This document shows positions 27,871 to 37,876 of a stretch of DNA of 64,000 bases, piece by piece. The notes under the pieces were generated by a model. The model saw only the letters and a program-made list of their open reading frames with translations. It searched no databases and was not told the origin of the DNA. A program made the translations under genes and the position numbers. Within the stretch, counting starts at the first letter, position 1; each line of letters starts with the position of its first letter. Source of the DNA: Sphingobacteriales bacterium (GTDB lineage Bacteria > Bacteroidota > Bacteroidia > Chitinophagales > JADIYW01); NCBI GenBank assembly GCA_016699615.1, contig CP064984.1:1832001-1896000 (forward strand), given 5' to 3'.

Positions 27871-28478
27871 TTATCTGACTTGTTCTATAAAATGTGCTAA
27901 AGCATCTTTGTACACAACACATATAAAGATAACACCATACAAAGCACCAAAAAGATGCGCAGTATGTCCAATATTATCCAAATTTCGCTTAGACATATAG
28001 TATGAATAAGCAATATACAGTGGTCCAAAAATATAAGAAGGTATGAAAAATGGAATTGGGAATATCATAATTCCTTGTTGTGGATATAAAATGATACAGC
28101 AAAAAATTACTGCTGCAACAGCACCACTTGCACCTAATGCATTGTATGCAGGAAAATTGTTGTATTTCTTATAATCTGGAATGCTACTAATGGCTAAAGC
28201 ACTTATATATAATGTTAAGTACAAACAACTACCCATTGTTTTTCCATAATAACTAATGAGAAAGTTTTCTACCAATGTACCAAATAAATACAAAGCATAC
28301 GTTAAAAAAAAAGATGAAACATGTCAGCATGTATTAATCCATAACTAAAAAAACGATACCATTGTTTCCTAGCTTTGATAACATAGGCATTAAAAATTAA
28401 TTCTTGAGAGATCTTTGGATTGCTAAAAGCCCATAGACTTGTGACGGCAGTAATAATAATAATGATGATTGTAATCAT
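27871..28478 (-). CDS. Rhomboid-family intramembrane serine protease, one frameshift
   Basis: About 202 residues when joined, six membrane helices. The N-terminal part (start 28478) reads ARKQWYRFFSYGLIHADMFHLFF. The frame then fails at a run of nine A (28304-28312); a tenth restores HLFFLTYALYLFGTLVEN. The catalytic serine motif LGASGAV and the histidine motif GHTAHLFGALYG are intact. The long homopolymer makes a sequence error or slippage likely. Substrate unknown. Confidence 0.8.
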
Positions 28479-28490
28479 AGTATTTGCAAT

Positions 28491-28925
28491 TTAAGTAAAT
28501 ATTTCAAATCTTGATGGTAATTTATCTATCTGTTTAAATTGACCTTCATTCAATTCAAAAATATGATGTTGTGTGCCATTGCTTATCATTAAAAATGGCG
28601 CAGCTATGGAAATATTATAATTCAATAATTGTTTTAAAGTATCATGGTTGATAGTAATGGAATTTGCCTTGCATTCTACCAAAATATGTGCCTGCAATTC
28701 TTGGTTGTACACTACAATATCATATCTTTTTTTAAGTTGATTAACTTTTATTTGTTTTTCAACCGAAATGTAATTTAATGGATATTGCAAGCTTGTAACA
28801 AAATAATCAATTAGAAATTGGCGTACTTTTTCTTCTGGAGTTAAGATTATCCATTTCTTTCTAATCTGACAATGAATAAATGTTTTACCATTTTCTTTTT
28901 TAATGTTGATTTTATTTTCTTGCAT
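28491..28925 (-). CDS. HsdR N-terminal domain-like small nuclease-fold protein
   Basis: 144 residues. It has the restriction-endonuclease-like core seen in the N-terminal domain of type I restriction R subunits: RYDIVVYN, then ILVECKA, with D, E and K in a PD-(D/E)XK arrangement. There are no helicase domains and no hsdM or hsdS nearby, so it is not part of a restriction system here. In Bacteroidota this stand-alone gene is often found next to holA, as seen here (divergent, 71 bases apart). Function unknown. Confidence 0.7.
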   Translation of the reverse strand: MQENKINIKKENGKTFIHCQIRKKWIILTPEEKVRQFLIDYFVTSLQYPLNYISVEKQIKVNQLKKRYDIVVYNQELQAHILVECKANSITINHDTLKQLLNYNISIAAPFLMISNGTQHHIFELNEGQFKQIDKLPSRFEIFT

Positions 28926-28996
28926 TATTTTTTATTGCAATAGCTTTTTAATACATTAGCAAAAATAGACGAATAAATTCTATTTTAACTATATAA

Positions 28997-29998
28997 ATGA
29001 TGACTTTTGATGCTATCCATAAAGAAATTTTGACCAAAAAATTTAAGCCAATTTATTTTTTTTGTGGAGAAGAATCCTATTTTATTGATATTCTAGAGCA
29101 AGCATTGCTCCAAAATGTACTACAAGAACATGAACGCGATTTTAATTTAGATATTTTTTATGCAAAAGATATTGATGCGCAACAAATACTGAATGCAGCA
29201 AGTCAATATCCATCGTTTGCAGAAAGAAGAATAGTGTTGGTAAGAGAAGCTCAGGATTTTAAAGCAAAAGTTTGGGAAGATTTAGAAAGTTATTTTAGTA
29301 AGCCAATACAAAGTACAGTATTGATTTTTTGCCACAAACATAAAGCATTAGACAAAAGATTAAAGATTAGCAAACTTATTGAAAAAGCATCTGAGTTTTT
29401 TGTGGCAGACAAAATTAAAGAAGAAATGTTGCCAACATGGATAGCCAATCATGTAAAACAAATCGACTTAAAAATTGATGCAACTGAATGTAACTTATTG
29501 GCAGAAAATTTAGGTAATGATTTGTCTAGAATTAATAATGAACTAGAAAAATTAAAAGTGGTATTGCCCAATGGAAGTAATATTACAAAAGAAGTAATTG
29601 AAAAATGGATAGGCATTTCAAAAGAATACAACTTAACAGAAATGAATAAGGCAATTATTCATCATAATTTTGAGAAAGCTATAAAGATTTCAATGTATTT
29701 TGAGAAAAATCCCAAAGCTGGTTCTATTATTGCAATTATAGCGTTCTTGTATCCATATTTTAGCAAATTACTTTTATACCACACGCAACAATCTAAAAGT
29801 GATAATGAGCTAAAAAGTATGGGCTTGTACTATTTACAAGATTATAAAATAGGTGTACGACAGTATTCTGCACAAAAAACAATACAAATTTTGCACTTAC
29901 TCAACGAGTTTGATGCTAAAGCAAAAGGCTTGTACGCAAGTAACAATACTACTGATGCTAATTTGCTAAAAGAGTTAATTTATAAGATTATGAATTAA
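28997..29998 (+). CDS. holA: DNA polymerase III subunit delta
   Basis: Clamp-loader delta subunit that opens the beta clamp. 333 residues with the expected layout: N-terminal KFKPIYFFCGEESYFID, then the AAA+ fold without nucleotide motifs, and LAENLGNDLSRINNELEKL near residue 170. The stop codon is inside the long inverted repeat that follows. Its partner holB is at 4318. Confidence 0.9.
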   Translation: MMTFDAIHKEILTKKFKPIYFFCGEESYFIDILEQALLQNVLQEHERDFNLDIFYAKDIDAQQILNAASQYPSFAERRIVLVREAQDFKAKVWEDLESYFSKPIQSTVLIFCHKHKALDKRLKISKLIEKASEFFVADKIKEEMLPTWIANHVKQIDLKIDATECNLLAENLGNDLSRINNELEKLKVVLPNGSNITKEVIEKWIGISKEYNLTEMNKAIIHHNFEKAIKISMYFEKNPKAGSIIAIIAFLYPYFSKLLLYHTQQSKSDNELKSMGLYYLQDYKIGVRQYSAQKTIQILHLLNEFDAKAKGLYASNNTTDANLLKELIYKIMN

Positions 29999-30029
29999 CT
30001 AACTACATGATGTATGTAGTTAGTTAATT
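29993..30029. terminator. Bidirectional terminator, 16-bp perfect stem
   Basis: AATTAACTAACTACAT (29993-30008) and its exact reverse complement (30014-30029) flank a five-base loop. It lies between the convergent holA and carboxynorspermidine synthase genes and includes the holA stop codon. A+T-rich without a strong T-run, so the terminator role is inferred from position and symmetry. Confidence 0.65.
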
Positions 30030-30037
30030 GAAATGTA

Positions 30038-31240
30038 TTAATATTCGTGTGGTAATGTAAGACCAACTTGTTCATGCCATGGCAGTCCAAGTTTGCCAAT
30101 TTGTTGCATAAATGGATCTGGATCCATTTCTTCAGTATTGTATACGCCTGGTTTCATCCAAATGCCTTCAAGCATCAATTTTGCGCCAAGCATGGCAGGA
30201 ACGCCAGTTGTATAGCTAACGCCTTGTGCTTTGGTATCTGCATATGCATCTTGATGTTTGCAATTATTCCAAATAAAATAAGTTTGGTCTTTGCCATCTT
30301 TAATACCTTTTATCTGGCAGCCTATCGATGTTTCGCCAGTATAGTTTTCGCCTAAAGAACCTGGTTCTGGCAATAATGCTTTTAAAAATTCTAATGGCAC
30401 AATATCTTGTCCTTGAAACTTAATAGGTTTGATAGAAGTTAGGCCTATGTTTTGCATTACAGTTAGATGTGTAATATATTGCTGTCCAAATGTCATCCAG
30501 AATCTTGCTCTTTTTATAGTTGGAAAGTTTTTTACTAAAGATTCTAATTCTTCGTGGTATAATAGATATGATTCTTTTGGGCCAATGTTTGGATATTCGA
30601 TAGGTTTGTGAATAGACATTGCAGGAATTGTGACCCATTTGCCATTTTCCCAATATTTTCCATCTTGTGTTATTTCTCTGATGTTAATTTCAGGATTGAA
30701 GTTGGTAGCAAATGCTTGTCCGTGGTCGCCAGCATTACAATCAACAATATCTAAATAATGAATTTCATCAAAATGATGTTTTGCAGCATGTGCCACATAT
30801 ATTTGCGATTGTCCTGGGTCAAAACCACATCCTAACAATGCCATAATTCCTTTTTCCTTAAATCTTTCTTGGTATGCCCATTGCCAAGAATATTCAAATT
30901 TTGCTTCGTCTTTAGGTTCGTAGTTTGCTGTATCTAAGTAGTGTACGCCAGTTTCTAAACAAGCATCCATAATTGGCAAATCTTGGTATGGTAGCGCAAC
31001 ATTAATGACTAAATCTGGTTTAAAACTATGGATTAACTCTACCAATTGTTTTACATCATCTGCATCCACTGATGCTGTTTTGATATTTGCATTTGGAATA
31101 TCGTTTGCTATGGCATCGCATTTAGATTTTGTTCTACTTGCTAGCATGATTTCAGAAAAAACTTCTGGAGCTTGAGCACATTTTCTTACTACAACATTGC
31201 CTACGCCACCAGCGCCAATAATTAAAACTTTTTTAGACAT
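30038..31240 (-). CDS. Carboxynorspermidine synthase (saccharopine dehydrogenase family)
   Basis: 400 residues. The N-terminus has an NAD(P)-binding GAGGVGNVV motif (residues 8-16), and the middle reads LLGCGFDPGQSQIYVAHAAKH, typical of the family. In Bacteroidota this enzyme reductively condenses aspartate semialdehyde with a diamine in the alternative spermidine pathway. Family membership is clear; the exact reaction is by family inference. No decarboxylase partner is in the window. Confidence 0.8.
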   Translation of the reverse strand: MSKKVLIIGAGGVGNVVVRKCAQAPEVFSEIMLASRTKSKCDAIANDIPNANIKTASVDADDVKQLVELIHSFKPDLVINVALPYQDLPIMDACLETGVHYLDTANYEPKDEAKFEYSWQWAYQERFKEKGIMALLGCGFDPGQSQIYVAHAAKHHFDEIHYLDIVDCNAGDHGQAFATNFNPEINIREITQDGKYWENGKWVTIPAMSIHKPIEYPNIGPKESYLLYHEELESLVKNFPTIKRARFWMTFGQQYITHLTVMQNIGLTSIKPIKFQGQDIVPLEFLKALLPEPGSLGENYTGETSIGCQIKGIKDGKDQTYFIWNNCKHQDAYADTKAQGVSYTTGVPAMLGAKLMLEGIWMKPGVYNTEEMDPDPFMQQIGKLGLPWHEQVGLTLPHEY

Positions 31241-31353
31241 AATTTTTTTATTTTATTTTATCAAAAAACATTCCAAAAATAATCAATAATATTTTACTCA
31301 GCCTAAAAAAATACGAATACTCAAATCTTTTTTTTGAATAAGATTATGCTTGT

Positions 31354-32085
31354 TTATTTGTTTTTCTTTTTTAGTTTTTTTGCAAGTTTTATGGAGTGTT
31401 TTAATGAGTTTAAATTGTTCCAATCACTATGTGAAATGATAATGTATTTTGGTTCAGGATATTTTTGTTGTACATTTTTGAGTGTATTTTCATATTCAAA
31501 AACATTGGCATCGCCTAAATAGCCTAAATTTTTTGAATCTACACCTTTTATTAAACAACCACCATATAGTATTTTTTCCTTATCAAACCAAATAGTGATG
31601 TTGTCAGTGGTATGTCCTTCTCCTGGATAATAAATTTCGAAAGCATATTGCCCAATATTGAATATAGTGTCTTTAGTGATTAAAAATTCTGCTCTCTTTT
31701 TATTGTTCTTTTTACTTAGTTCGTCTGTGCGTGCCGTTGTGTAAGTTTTTATTCCAAGTTGCTTGTAGTATTCTAGTCCTTCAGTTTTGTCGCTGTGCCA
31801 ATGTGTTGCAAAGCAATAAGTCAGCTGTTTGTTGTGTTTTAGTTGTATGCTATCAAGCAAAGGTTGAAATTGAGTGGTGTCCCAAGGTGTGTCAAATAAA
31901 ACAACACCTTCGTTTGTTAGTAGATACATGCCATTTGCAGGTATCTTTGTTCCTTCGTAAGTATTATATGTGGTGTATATATAAAAGTTGCCAGTAAGAT
32001 GAGCTATTTTTAATTTTGCTTCTTCGTTTGCAAAAATATTAAGTAGAGAAAATGTAAAAATAATTGTGAGTGTGATAGTGTGCAT
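31354..32085 (-). CDS. Subclass B1 metallo-beta-lactamase (BlaB-like)
   Basis: 243 residues with a signal peptide at 1-19 (ITLTIIFTFSLLNIFA), so periplasmic. The zinc ligands of subclass B1 are all present: HWHSD (H, H, D), GEGHTTDN (H), GGCLIKG (the B1 cysteine) and ISHSDW (H). B1 enzymes with these six ligands hydrolyse penicillins, cephalosporins and often carbapenems. The residue after the aspartate is lysine in place of the common arginine. No mobile element is adjacent, so it looks chromosomal. Activity is unproven. Confidence 0.82.
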   Translation of the reverse strand: MHTITLTIIFTFSLLNIFANEEAKLKIAHLTGNFYIYTTYNTYEGTKIPANGMYLLTNEGVVLFDTPWDTTQFQPLLDSIQLKHNKQLTYCFATHWHSDKTEGLEYYKQLGIKTYTTARTDELSKKNNKKRAEFLITKDTIFNIGQYAFEIYYPGEGHTTDNITIWFDKEKILYGGCLIKGVDSKNLGYLGDANVFEYENTLKNVQQKYPEPKYIIISHSDWNNLNSLKHSIKLAKKLKKKNK

Positions 32086-32183
32086 CTAATCGTTTTTTAT
32101 TGAATGAGTATTTTAGAAAACGAAGTTAAGTCCAAGATGTGTCAATTACAAATTAATCTGAAAATTGATAAATGTATTTGTGT

Positions 32184-32672
32184 TTATTTGTTTTGCTTTA
32201 TTATGTCATCAATAATTTCTAGATGATGTTTGGCATGTGTATCAAGAAAATTTACTGTTTGCATTAATTTAAGCTGTCCAAAAACTGGATGTTCCAAAAA
32301 TGCATCTTGTGAAAGATTTTCAAACTTTTTAATATTTTTTCTTGTATCAGATATTAGTTTTGTTAGTATTTTGTCATCGATATGAGTTTTGGGCAGCAAA
32401 GTTTCTGGTGATTTGCCAAATCCTCTTGGAATCATTTTTGTAATAAGAACAATATTTCTAATAAAATTAAAACGCCATTTGTATTCTTCAGGATTTGATT
32501 TGGATAACAAATCAGCGTACTCATTGAATGACATTAAAGTGTGTTCTATATGCCAGCCAATACTTACTCTGGATATGGTGTTGTCTTGTAATCGATAATA
32601 TGGAATTTTAGTTTCAAACTGGTCTAAAAGTAAGTTGAATTTATCTAGATATATTTTTAAGTTTTTGGTCAT
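32184..32672 (-). CDS. DinB-like / DUF1569 family protein
   Basis: 162 residues, four-helix bundle type. Three histidines placed as in DinB-fold proteins are visible: GWHIEHTL at about residue 40, then HAKHHLEIID near the C-terminus. PVFGQLKLMQ before the last motif is typical of DUF1569. Members bind a metal; the reaction is unknown. Single gene between the metallo-beta-lactamase and a hydrolase, all on the minus strand. Confidence 0.7.
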   Translation of the reverse strand: MTKNLKIYLDKFNLLLDQFETKIPYYRLQDNTISRVSIGWHIEHTLMSFNEYADLLSKSNPEEYKWRFNFIRNIVLITKMIPRGFGKSPETLLPKTHIDDKILTKLISDTRKNIKKFENLSQDAFLEHPVFGQLKLMQTVNFLDTHAKHHLEIIDDIIKQNK

Positions 32673-32756
32673 AAGATGGATAATAGCACTAATGTATTAT
32701 AATTTCTTGATTGCTATAATATTTATATGTATTAAATGTTTGTTACGGTCAATAAC

Positions 32757-33704
32757 TTATTTCGTAAATTTAATTATATTTTCTTTCCATTCTTCTTTGT
32801 ATTTGTCTACAATATCTTCATGCCCAGCAGATTTATATATTTTTAATTGTTTTTCTCCTTGTAGATTTTTAAATATTAAATCAATTTCTTCTTTACTAAC
32901 TTTGTTGTCTTTCAAACCATACATCAATAAAGTTTTTATTTTTATTTTCTTTGCATATTCAGTTGGATTGTGGTTAAATGCATTGAAATTATTTTGAAGT
33001 CCACCATAGAATAAAAGTAAGTATGACATAGGAAAACTTGGTGCATTCATGATTTTAAATCTAGCTTGTACAGTTTTTAACATATTTCCAAATGGACATT
33101 CAATAATAATTGATGTTGGTTCTAAGTTATAATCACTAATAGATTTCATAATTGCAACTGAGCCCATAGATATTCCATACAATATTATTTTAGATTTTGC
33201 TGTATACTTATTAAAGTAATCAAAAACATATTTTACTTGTTCAGACTCAAAATAACCTATCGTTGTTTTGTTTCCTGTAGAATTGCCTGAGCCAATAAAA
33301 TCTACTAAGACAGTATTGAATCCTAAGTCATTTAATAAATTTGATTTCTCAATCATTTGAGATTTGCAACCTGCATAGCCATGAAAAATCAATACTGTAG
33401 GTTGTAGACTATCAATAATAATGTGCCAACAATCAATGGTGTCTGAATTGTATTTGATTTTAATTGTTTTAAATTTTCTATTTGGAAATGAAGTGTTAGT
33501 TGGTCTTGGATTATCAATGCCAAACACTATAGTTCTTATTTTTTGAACAATAGATAACTTGTTTGGGTCATTGGTTCTTGTAGTTTCTTCAATGTCAAAA
33601 TGTGTGAACTTATAAGCATGGAAATAAGCAATAGCATTGATTAAAACAAATAATATAATAAAGATACTCAGTAACCATTTTTTATACCTTCGGAGTATTG
33701 TCAT
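32757..33704 (-). CDS. Alpha/beta hydrolase, membrane-anchored
   Basis: 315 residues. One N-terminal hydrophobic helix (WLLSIFIILFVLINAIAYF) anchors or exports it. The oxyanion region HGYAG, nucleophile motif YGISMGSVA (Ser near 180), the aspartate region LLMYGLKDNKV and the histidine in SAGHEDIV complete the triad. Substrate unknown. It is divergent from the DJ-1/PfpI gene. Confidence 0.8.
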   Translation of the reverse strand: MTILRRYKKWLLSIFIILFVLINAIAYFHAYKFTHFDIEETTRTNDPNKLSIVQKIRTIVFGIDNPRPTNTSFPNRKFKTIKIKYNSDTIDCWHIIIDSLQPTVLIFHGYAGCKSQMIEKSNLLNDLGFNTVLVDFIGSGNSTGNKTTIGYFESEQVKYVFDYFNKYTAKSKIILYGISMGSVAIMKSISDYNLEPTSIIIECPFGNMLKTVQARFKIMNAPSFPMSYLLLFYGGLQNNFNAFNHNPTEYAKKIKIKTLLMYGLKDNKVSKEEIDLIFKNLQGEKQLKIYKSAGHEDIVDKYKEEWKENIIKFTK

Positions 33705-33888
33705 TTATTAATCAAATTTAATTTATTAAAGCTAATAATTATATTGAGACACACGATATATAAAATTGTTTTCTATGCTTTATTTCCTAAAAATACTACA
33801 TATCCGAGATTTTGTTACAATGTTCCTTAATTAGGTTACAGCTGCTGTGTATTTAGTGCGCAACTTTGTATCATAAAATACAAACAAA

Positions 33889-34590
33889 ATGAATCTAATT
33901 AAAATCTTAATCATCGTAACAAACATTAGCCAATATGAAAGTGGAAATCTAGAAACTGGCTTATGGTTGAGTGAACTAACGCATTTATACGCTGCTGCAG
34001 AAGCAAAAGGATATGACATTACAATTGCAAGTCCAAATGGTGGCAATGTACCATTGGATCCAGAAAGTTTAAAGAAAATGATGCTCGATAAAGTTTCAAA
34101 AGCATACTTAAATGATAGTGCTTTTATGAATCTTTTGAAAAATAGTAAAAGTTTAAAAGCTATAGAAAACGAAAAATTTGATGTGGTGTATTTAGCAGGT
34201 GGACATGGTACGATGTACGATTTCCCAAATGATACCACCATGCAAAACATTATTGCAAAACAATATGAGTCTGGAAAAATAGTTGCGGCTATTTGTCATG
34301 GTGTAGGTGGTTTGTTGAATGTAAAATTAACTAATGGAAACTATCTAATTCAAAATAAAAAAATGACTGGATTTTCTTGGTTTGAAGAAAAATTAGCTCG
34401 AAGAAAAAAAGAAGTACCATTCAATTTAGAAGCAGAACTAAAAACTAAAAATCCAAATTACAAAAAAGCATTTATTCCTATGACTTCTAAAGTAGTTGTT
34501 GATGGAAACTTGATTACAGGACAAAATCCATTTAGTTCTAAAAAGATGGCAAAAGTAGTTATGCAACAATTACAAAATCAAATTAAATAA
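33889..34590 (+). CDS. DJ-1/PfpI-family (Hsp31-like) protein, copy 1
   Basis: 233 residues. The nucleophile elbow VAAICHGVGGLL carries the family cysteine. The class includes glyoxalase III, deglycase and chaperone-like proteins that deal with reactive aldehydes. It is a close paralogue of the gene at 41664, with long identical blocks. It starts the run of same-strand genes to 40528 (decarboxylase, aldehyde dehydrogenase, epimerase, regulator, nitroreductase, hydrolase), consistent with a carbonyl-stress module. Confidence 0.82.
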   Translation: MNLIKILIIVTNISQYESGNLETGLWLSELTHLYAAAEAKGYDITIASPNGGNVPLDPESLKKMMLDKVSKAYLNDSAFMNLLKNSKSLKAIENEKFDVVYLAGGHGTMYDFPNDTTMQNIIAKQYESGKIVAAICHGVGGLLNVKLTNGNYLIQNKKMTGFSWFEEKLARRKKEVPFNLEAELKTKNPNYKKAFIPMTSKVVVDGNLITGQNPFSSKKMAKVVMQQLQNQIK

Positions 34591-34627
34591 TTAGGCTTAT
34601 TATATTTATTTATAAATTACAGAAATC

Positions 34628-35542
34628 ATGAACACAATAAATAACAATCAAACAATCATAAATCTTGCTGGAAATGAAGTCTCTATTTTAAAAGATGGTT
34701 TGTATGATAGATTTCATTCTAATCCACCACTTGCTATTATAGAAAATGAAAGTCCAGAAATTGATTTATCTTGGTTTAAAACCATAAAAAAAGTAAAAAA
34801 GAATGTAGGATTTGAAACTTATTCGCCCAATTTTTATTATAAGAATAGTAGTATCACAGCTATTTATACTGCAGATTTAAAACAGTTAAAAGCATTAATG
34901 CCAGATAAAATAAAAAATATTGTTCAGCCTATTTCTATTTTTCCAAATAGAGGTCTAATTGCTATTACTGCTTATGCTTATCATTATTGCGACAATGATG
35001 TATATAATGAACTCTCCATTTCTATTGCAACTACAAAACCTAACTCAACTAACTTTGGTGTATTTTCATTATTAGGTCAATTAAAAAATAAAAACCTTTG
35101 GGGTTATGTTTTGAAGTTACCAGTAAATACTGACTTAGCAAGAGTGCGTGGTGTAGTTGGTTATAATTTACCTAAATGGAAAATTCCTATAGATTATAAA
35201 GAAAACAACAAAGAAATTACTTTTGATTTTTATGATGAACAAGGAAATTTAGACTTTACTATGATAGGAAAAAAATTAGAAATAGAAAATAATAAACCAA
35301 CTCTAACTCGTTCTAATTTTATTAATCTAAATAAAGAAGATAAACTTACACATGGCTACAACGATACTCGTGCTATTCAAAAAGCGAGTAGTAGCAAACA
35401 AAACGATGTGCAATTAAATTTAAGTAATGGCGCTTTATCATCCTATATAAAATCATTAGATTTAGGAAGATTAATACGCTATGATTATCAACCAGATTTT
35501 CAAGCAGCATTATATACACCAGAAATTATTGAATCAAAATAA
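34628..35542 (+). CDS. Acetoacetate decarboxylase-like protein
   Basis: 304 residues. Fits the acetoacetate decarboxylase superfamily: AITAYAYHYCDNDVYNELSIS, then LPVNTDLARVRGVVGYNLPKWK. The family decarboxylates or otherwise handles beta-keto acids through a Schiff-base lysine. Whether the catalytic lysine is present cannot be judged without an alignment. It starts 37 bases after the DJ-1 gene and 11 bases before the aldehyde dehydrogenase. Confidence 0.6.
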   Translation: MNTINNNQTIINLAGNEVSILKDGLYDRFHSNPPLAIIENESPEIDLSWFKTIKKVKKNVGFETYSPNFYYKNSSITAIYTADLKQLKALMPDKIKNIVQPISIFPNRGLIAITAYAYHYCDNDVYNELSISIATTKPNSTNFGVFSLLGQLKNKNLWGYVLKLPVNTDLARVRGVVGYNLPKWKIPIDYKENNKEITFDFYDEQGNLDFTMIGKKLEIENNKPTLTRSNFINLNKEDKLTHGYNDTRAIQKASSSKQNDVQLNLSNGALSSYIKSLDLGRLIRYDYQPDFQAALYTPEIIESK

Positions 35543-35553
35543 AAAATACAGTC

Positions 35554-36915
35554 ATGGATTTTAACAGCATTTTTCACTCTCAAAAAGTATTTTTCAATAC
35601 ACATAAAACAAAAGATATTGCATTTAGAAAAAAAACATTAATTAAACTAAAAAGCATTCTAAAAAATAATGAACAAGAATTATTCGATGCAATCTATAAA
35701 GATTTTCGCAAAAGCAAATTCGATACCTTTTTAACAGAATTAAATCTTATCTATAATGAAATAGATTTCTTCTTAAAAAATTTAAACACAATTAGCAAAC
35801 CTAAAAAAGTAAAAACAGCAATCAGTCTTCAACCAGGCAAGAGTTTTATATATTCAGAGCCATTAGGCGTTACGATGGTTATTGGTGCTTGGAATTATCC
35901 ATATCAACTAACACTTTTACCTTTGGTAACTGCCATTGCAGCTGGCAACACTTGCATTGTAAAACCAAGCGAATTGCCAGTAAATACTATGCATTTGATT
36001 GCTAAATTAATCAATACAAATTTCTCATCTAATTATTTATTTGTAGTAGAAGGCGGCGTTCCAGAAACAACTGAATTATTAAAACTCAAATTTGATAAAA
36101 TCTTTTTTACTGGAAGTCCAATGGTAGGTAAAATTGTATATGAAGCAGCTGCAAAAAATTTAGTGCCAGTTACTTTGGAGTTAGGTGGGAAATCTCCAGC
36201 AATAGTAACCAAAACAGCTGACTTAGAAGTTGCAGCTAAAAGATTAATTTGGGGGAAATTTTTAAATGGTGGACAAACTTGCATTGCACCAGATTATTTG
36301 TTGGTAGAAGCATCTGTGAAACCAAAATTAATTGAAATCATTAAAAGCAAACTAGATAAAATTCAATATACTGATGGTGCAGAACATTATGTAAGCATCA
36401 TTAACAAAAGAAATTACGACAGAATTTTAAGATTAATAGATAATGATAAAATTGTTTATGGTGGCAAACACAATGATGAAACATTATATATAGAACCAAC
36501 CATTTTAGATAATGTTTCATGGGAAGATGCTGTAATGCAAGAAGAAATTTTTGGTCCAGTTTTACCAATTATATCTTATAATAATTACGATGAAATATTG
36601 CAAAAAATTATTGATGGAGAAAAACCATTAGCTGCTTATTTGTTTACTAAAAATCAAGAAGAAAAAGATAAATTCTTAAACTATGTTTCTTTTGGTGGAG
36701 GTTGTATTAATGATACATTGATGCAAATTACCAACGATTATTTACCTTTTGGTGGTATTGGAAATTCTGGTATTGGAAATTATCATGGTGAATTTGGTTT
36801 TAATACTTTTTCACATCAAAAATCTATTATAGAGAAAGTAAATTGGGGAGAACCTGATTGGAAATATCCACCCTATTCAGATAAAAAAATGAGTTATTTA
36901 AAAAAAGTAATGTAA
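35554..36915 (+). CDS. NAD(P)-dependent aldehyde dehydrogenase (class 3-like)
   Basis: 453 residues. Contains the catalytic glutamate in TLELGGKSP, the cysteine in GGQTCIAPDY and the cofactor motif FFTGSPMVGK. The length and the C-terminal FNTFSHQKSI element fit the class 3 / fatty aldehyde dehydrogenase group. It oxidises aldehydes to acids. Its place in the 33889-40528 run suggests aldehyde detoxification. Confidence 0.9.
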   Translation: MDFNSIFHSQKVFFNTHKTKDIAFRKKTLIKLKSILKNNEQELFDAIYKDFRKSKFDTFLTELNLIYNEIDFFLKNLNTISKPKKVKTAISLQPGKSFIYSEPLGVTMVIGAWNYPYQLTLLPLVTAIAAGNTCIVKPSELPVNTMHLIAKLINTNFSSNYLFVVEGGVPETTELLKLKFDKIFFTGSPMVGKIVYEAAAKNLVPVTLELGGKSPAIVTKTADLEVAAKRLIWGKFLNGGQTCIAPDYLLVEASVKPKLIEIIKSKLDKIQYTDGAEHYVSIINKRNYDRILRLIDNDKIVYGGKHNDETLYIEPTILDNVSWEDAVMQEEIFGPVLPIISYNNYDEILQKIIDGEKPLAAYLFTKNQEEKDKFLNYVSFGGGCINDTLMQITNDYLPFGGIGNSGIGNYHGEFGFNTFSHQKSIIEKVNWGEPDWKYPPYSDKKMSYLKKVM

Positions 36916-36924
36916 TTTAATACG

Positions 36925-37848
36925 ATGCAAGTTATATTAGGTGCCAACGGACAAATTGGTTATGAGTTAGCCAAAGAATTAAAACGAAATTTTACTTCAA
37001 ATATTCGTATTGTAAGTAGAAAGCCAGAGAAAGTAAATGAAACGGATACTTTATTTGCTGCTGATTTAACGAATAAGGAACAAGCCATTGCTGCTGTAAA
37101 AGATTGCAAGATAGCTTATTTTACTTTAGGGTTACCAATAAGCACTGATTTATGGGAAGCACAATTTCAACTTATTTTACGCAATGTAATAGATGCTTGT
37201 AAAATCAATGATACTAAATTGGTTTATTTTGATAATACTTATATGTATCCACAAAATGATAAAGTTTTAACAGAAGAAACAAAGTTTGCACCTGTTGGTA
37301 GAAAAGGAAAAGTAAGAGCTAAGATGACCGAAATGTTGTTGGCAGAAATGCAAGCAGGAAATATTGAAGCAGTAATTTGTAGAGCACCAGAATTTTATGG
37401 ACCAGCCAAAACACAAAGCATAACCAACTCACTTATTTTTAATAATATTAAAGAAAATAAAAAATTACGAGTACCATTAAGTGATTCAAAATTACGTAGT
37501 TTAATTTGGACACCAGATGCCAGTAGAGCTACAGCATTAATTGGTAATACACCTAGTGCTTATAATCAATCGTGGCATTTACCAATAGATGATAAGCGAT
37601 TAACCTACAAACAATTTATTGCTTTAATAGAAACTGTTTATAATCAAAAATTGAACTATACAGTTATACCAAAATTTGTTTTTAGGATTGGTGCATTGTT
37701 TAATGATAGAATAAAAGAATTACTAGAACTATTGCCAAGATATGAACACAACAATATTTTCGATGATTCAAAATTCAGAGAACATTTTCCAAATTTTGTA
37801 GTTACCACTTATGAGCAAGGCATCACTCAAATTAAAAATGAACAATAA
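36925..37848 (+). CDS. NAD-dependent epimerase/dehydratase-family protein (SDR-like)
   Basis: 307 residues. Starts with the Rossmann motif LGANGQIGYELA; a substrate-type region (YFDNTYMYPQ) follows. Atypical extended SDR of the sort common in Bacteroidota stress clusters. Ten bases after the aldehyde dehydrogenase, so in the same transcript. Substrate unknown. Confidence 0.8.
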   Translation: MQVILGANGQIGYELAKELKRNFTSNIRIVSRKPEKVNETDTLFAADLTNKEQAIAAVKDCKIAYFTLGLPISTDLWEAQFQLILRNVIDACKINDTKLVYFDNTYMYPQNDKVLTEETKFAPVGRKGKVRAKMTEMLLAEMQAGNIEAVICRAPEFYGPAKTQSITNSLIFNNIKENKKLRVPLSDSKLRSLIWTPDASRATALIGNTPSAYNQSWHLPIDDKRLTYKQFIALIETVYNQKLNYTVIPKFVFRIGALFNDRIKELLELLPRYEHNNIFDDSKFREHFPNFVVTTYEQGITQIKNEQ

Positions 37849-37876
37849 AACATTCGTGGCAATAAAAATATAAAAT

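Noticed and set aside
28491..28925. Type I restriction system
   Set aside because: Only the small N-terminal nuclease-like domain is present; no helicase, methylase or specificity genes are nearby.
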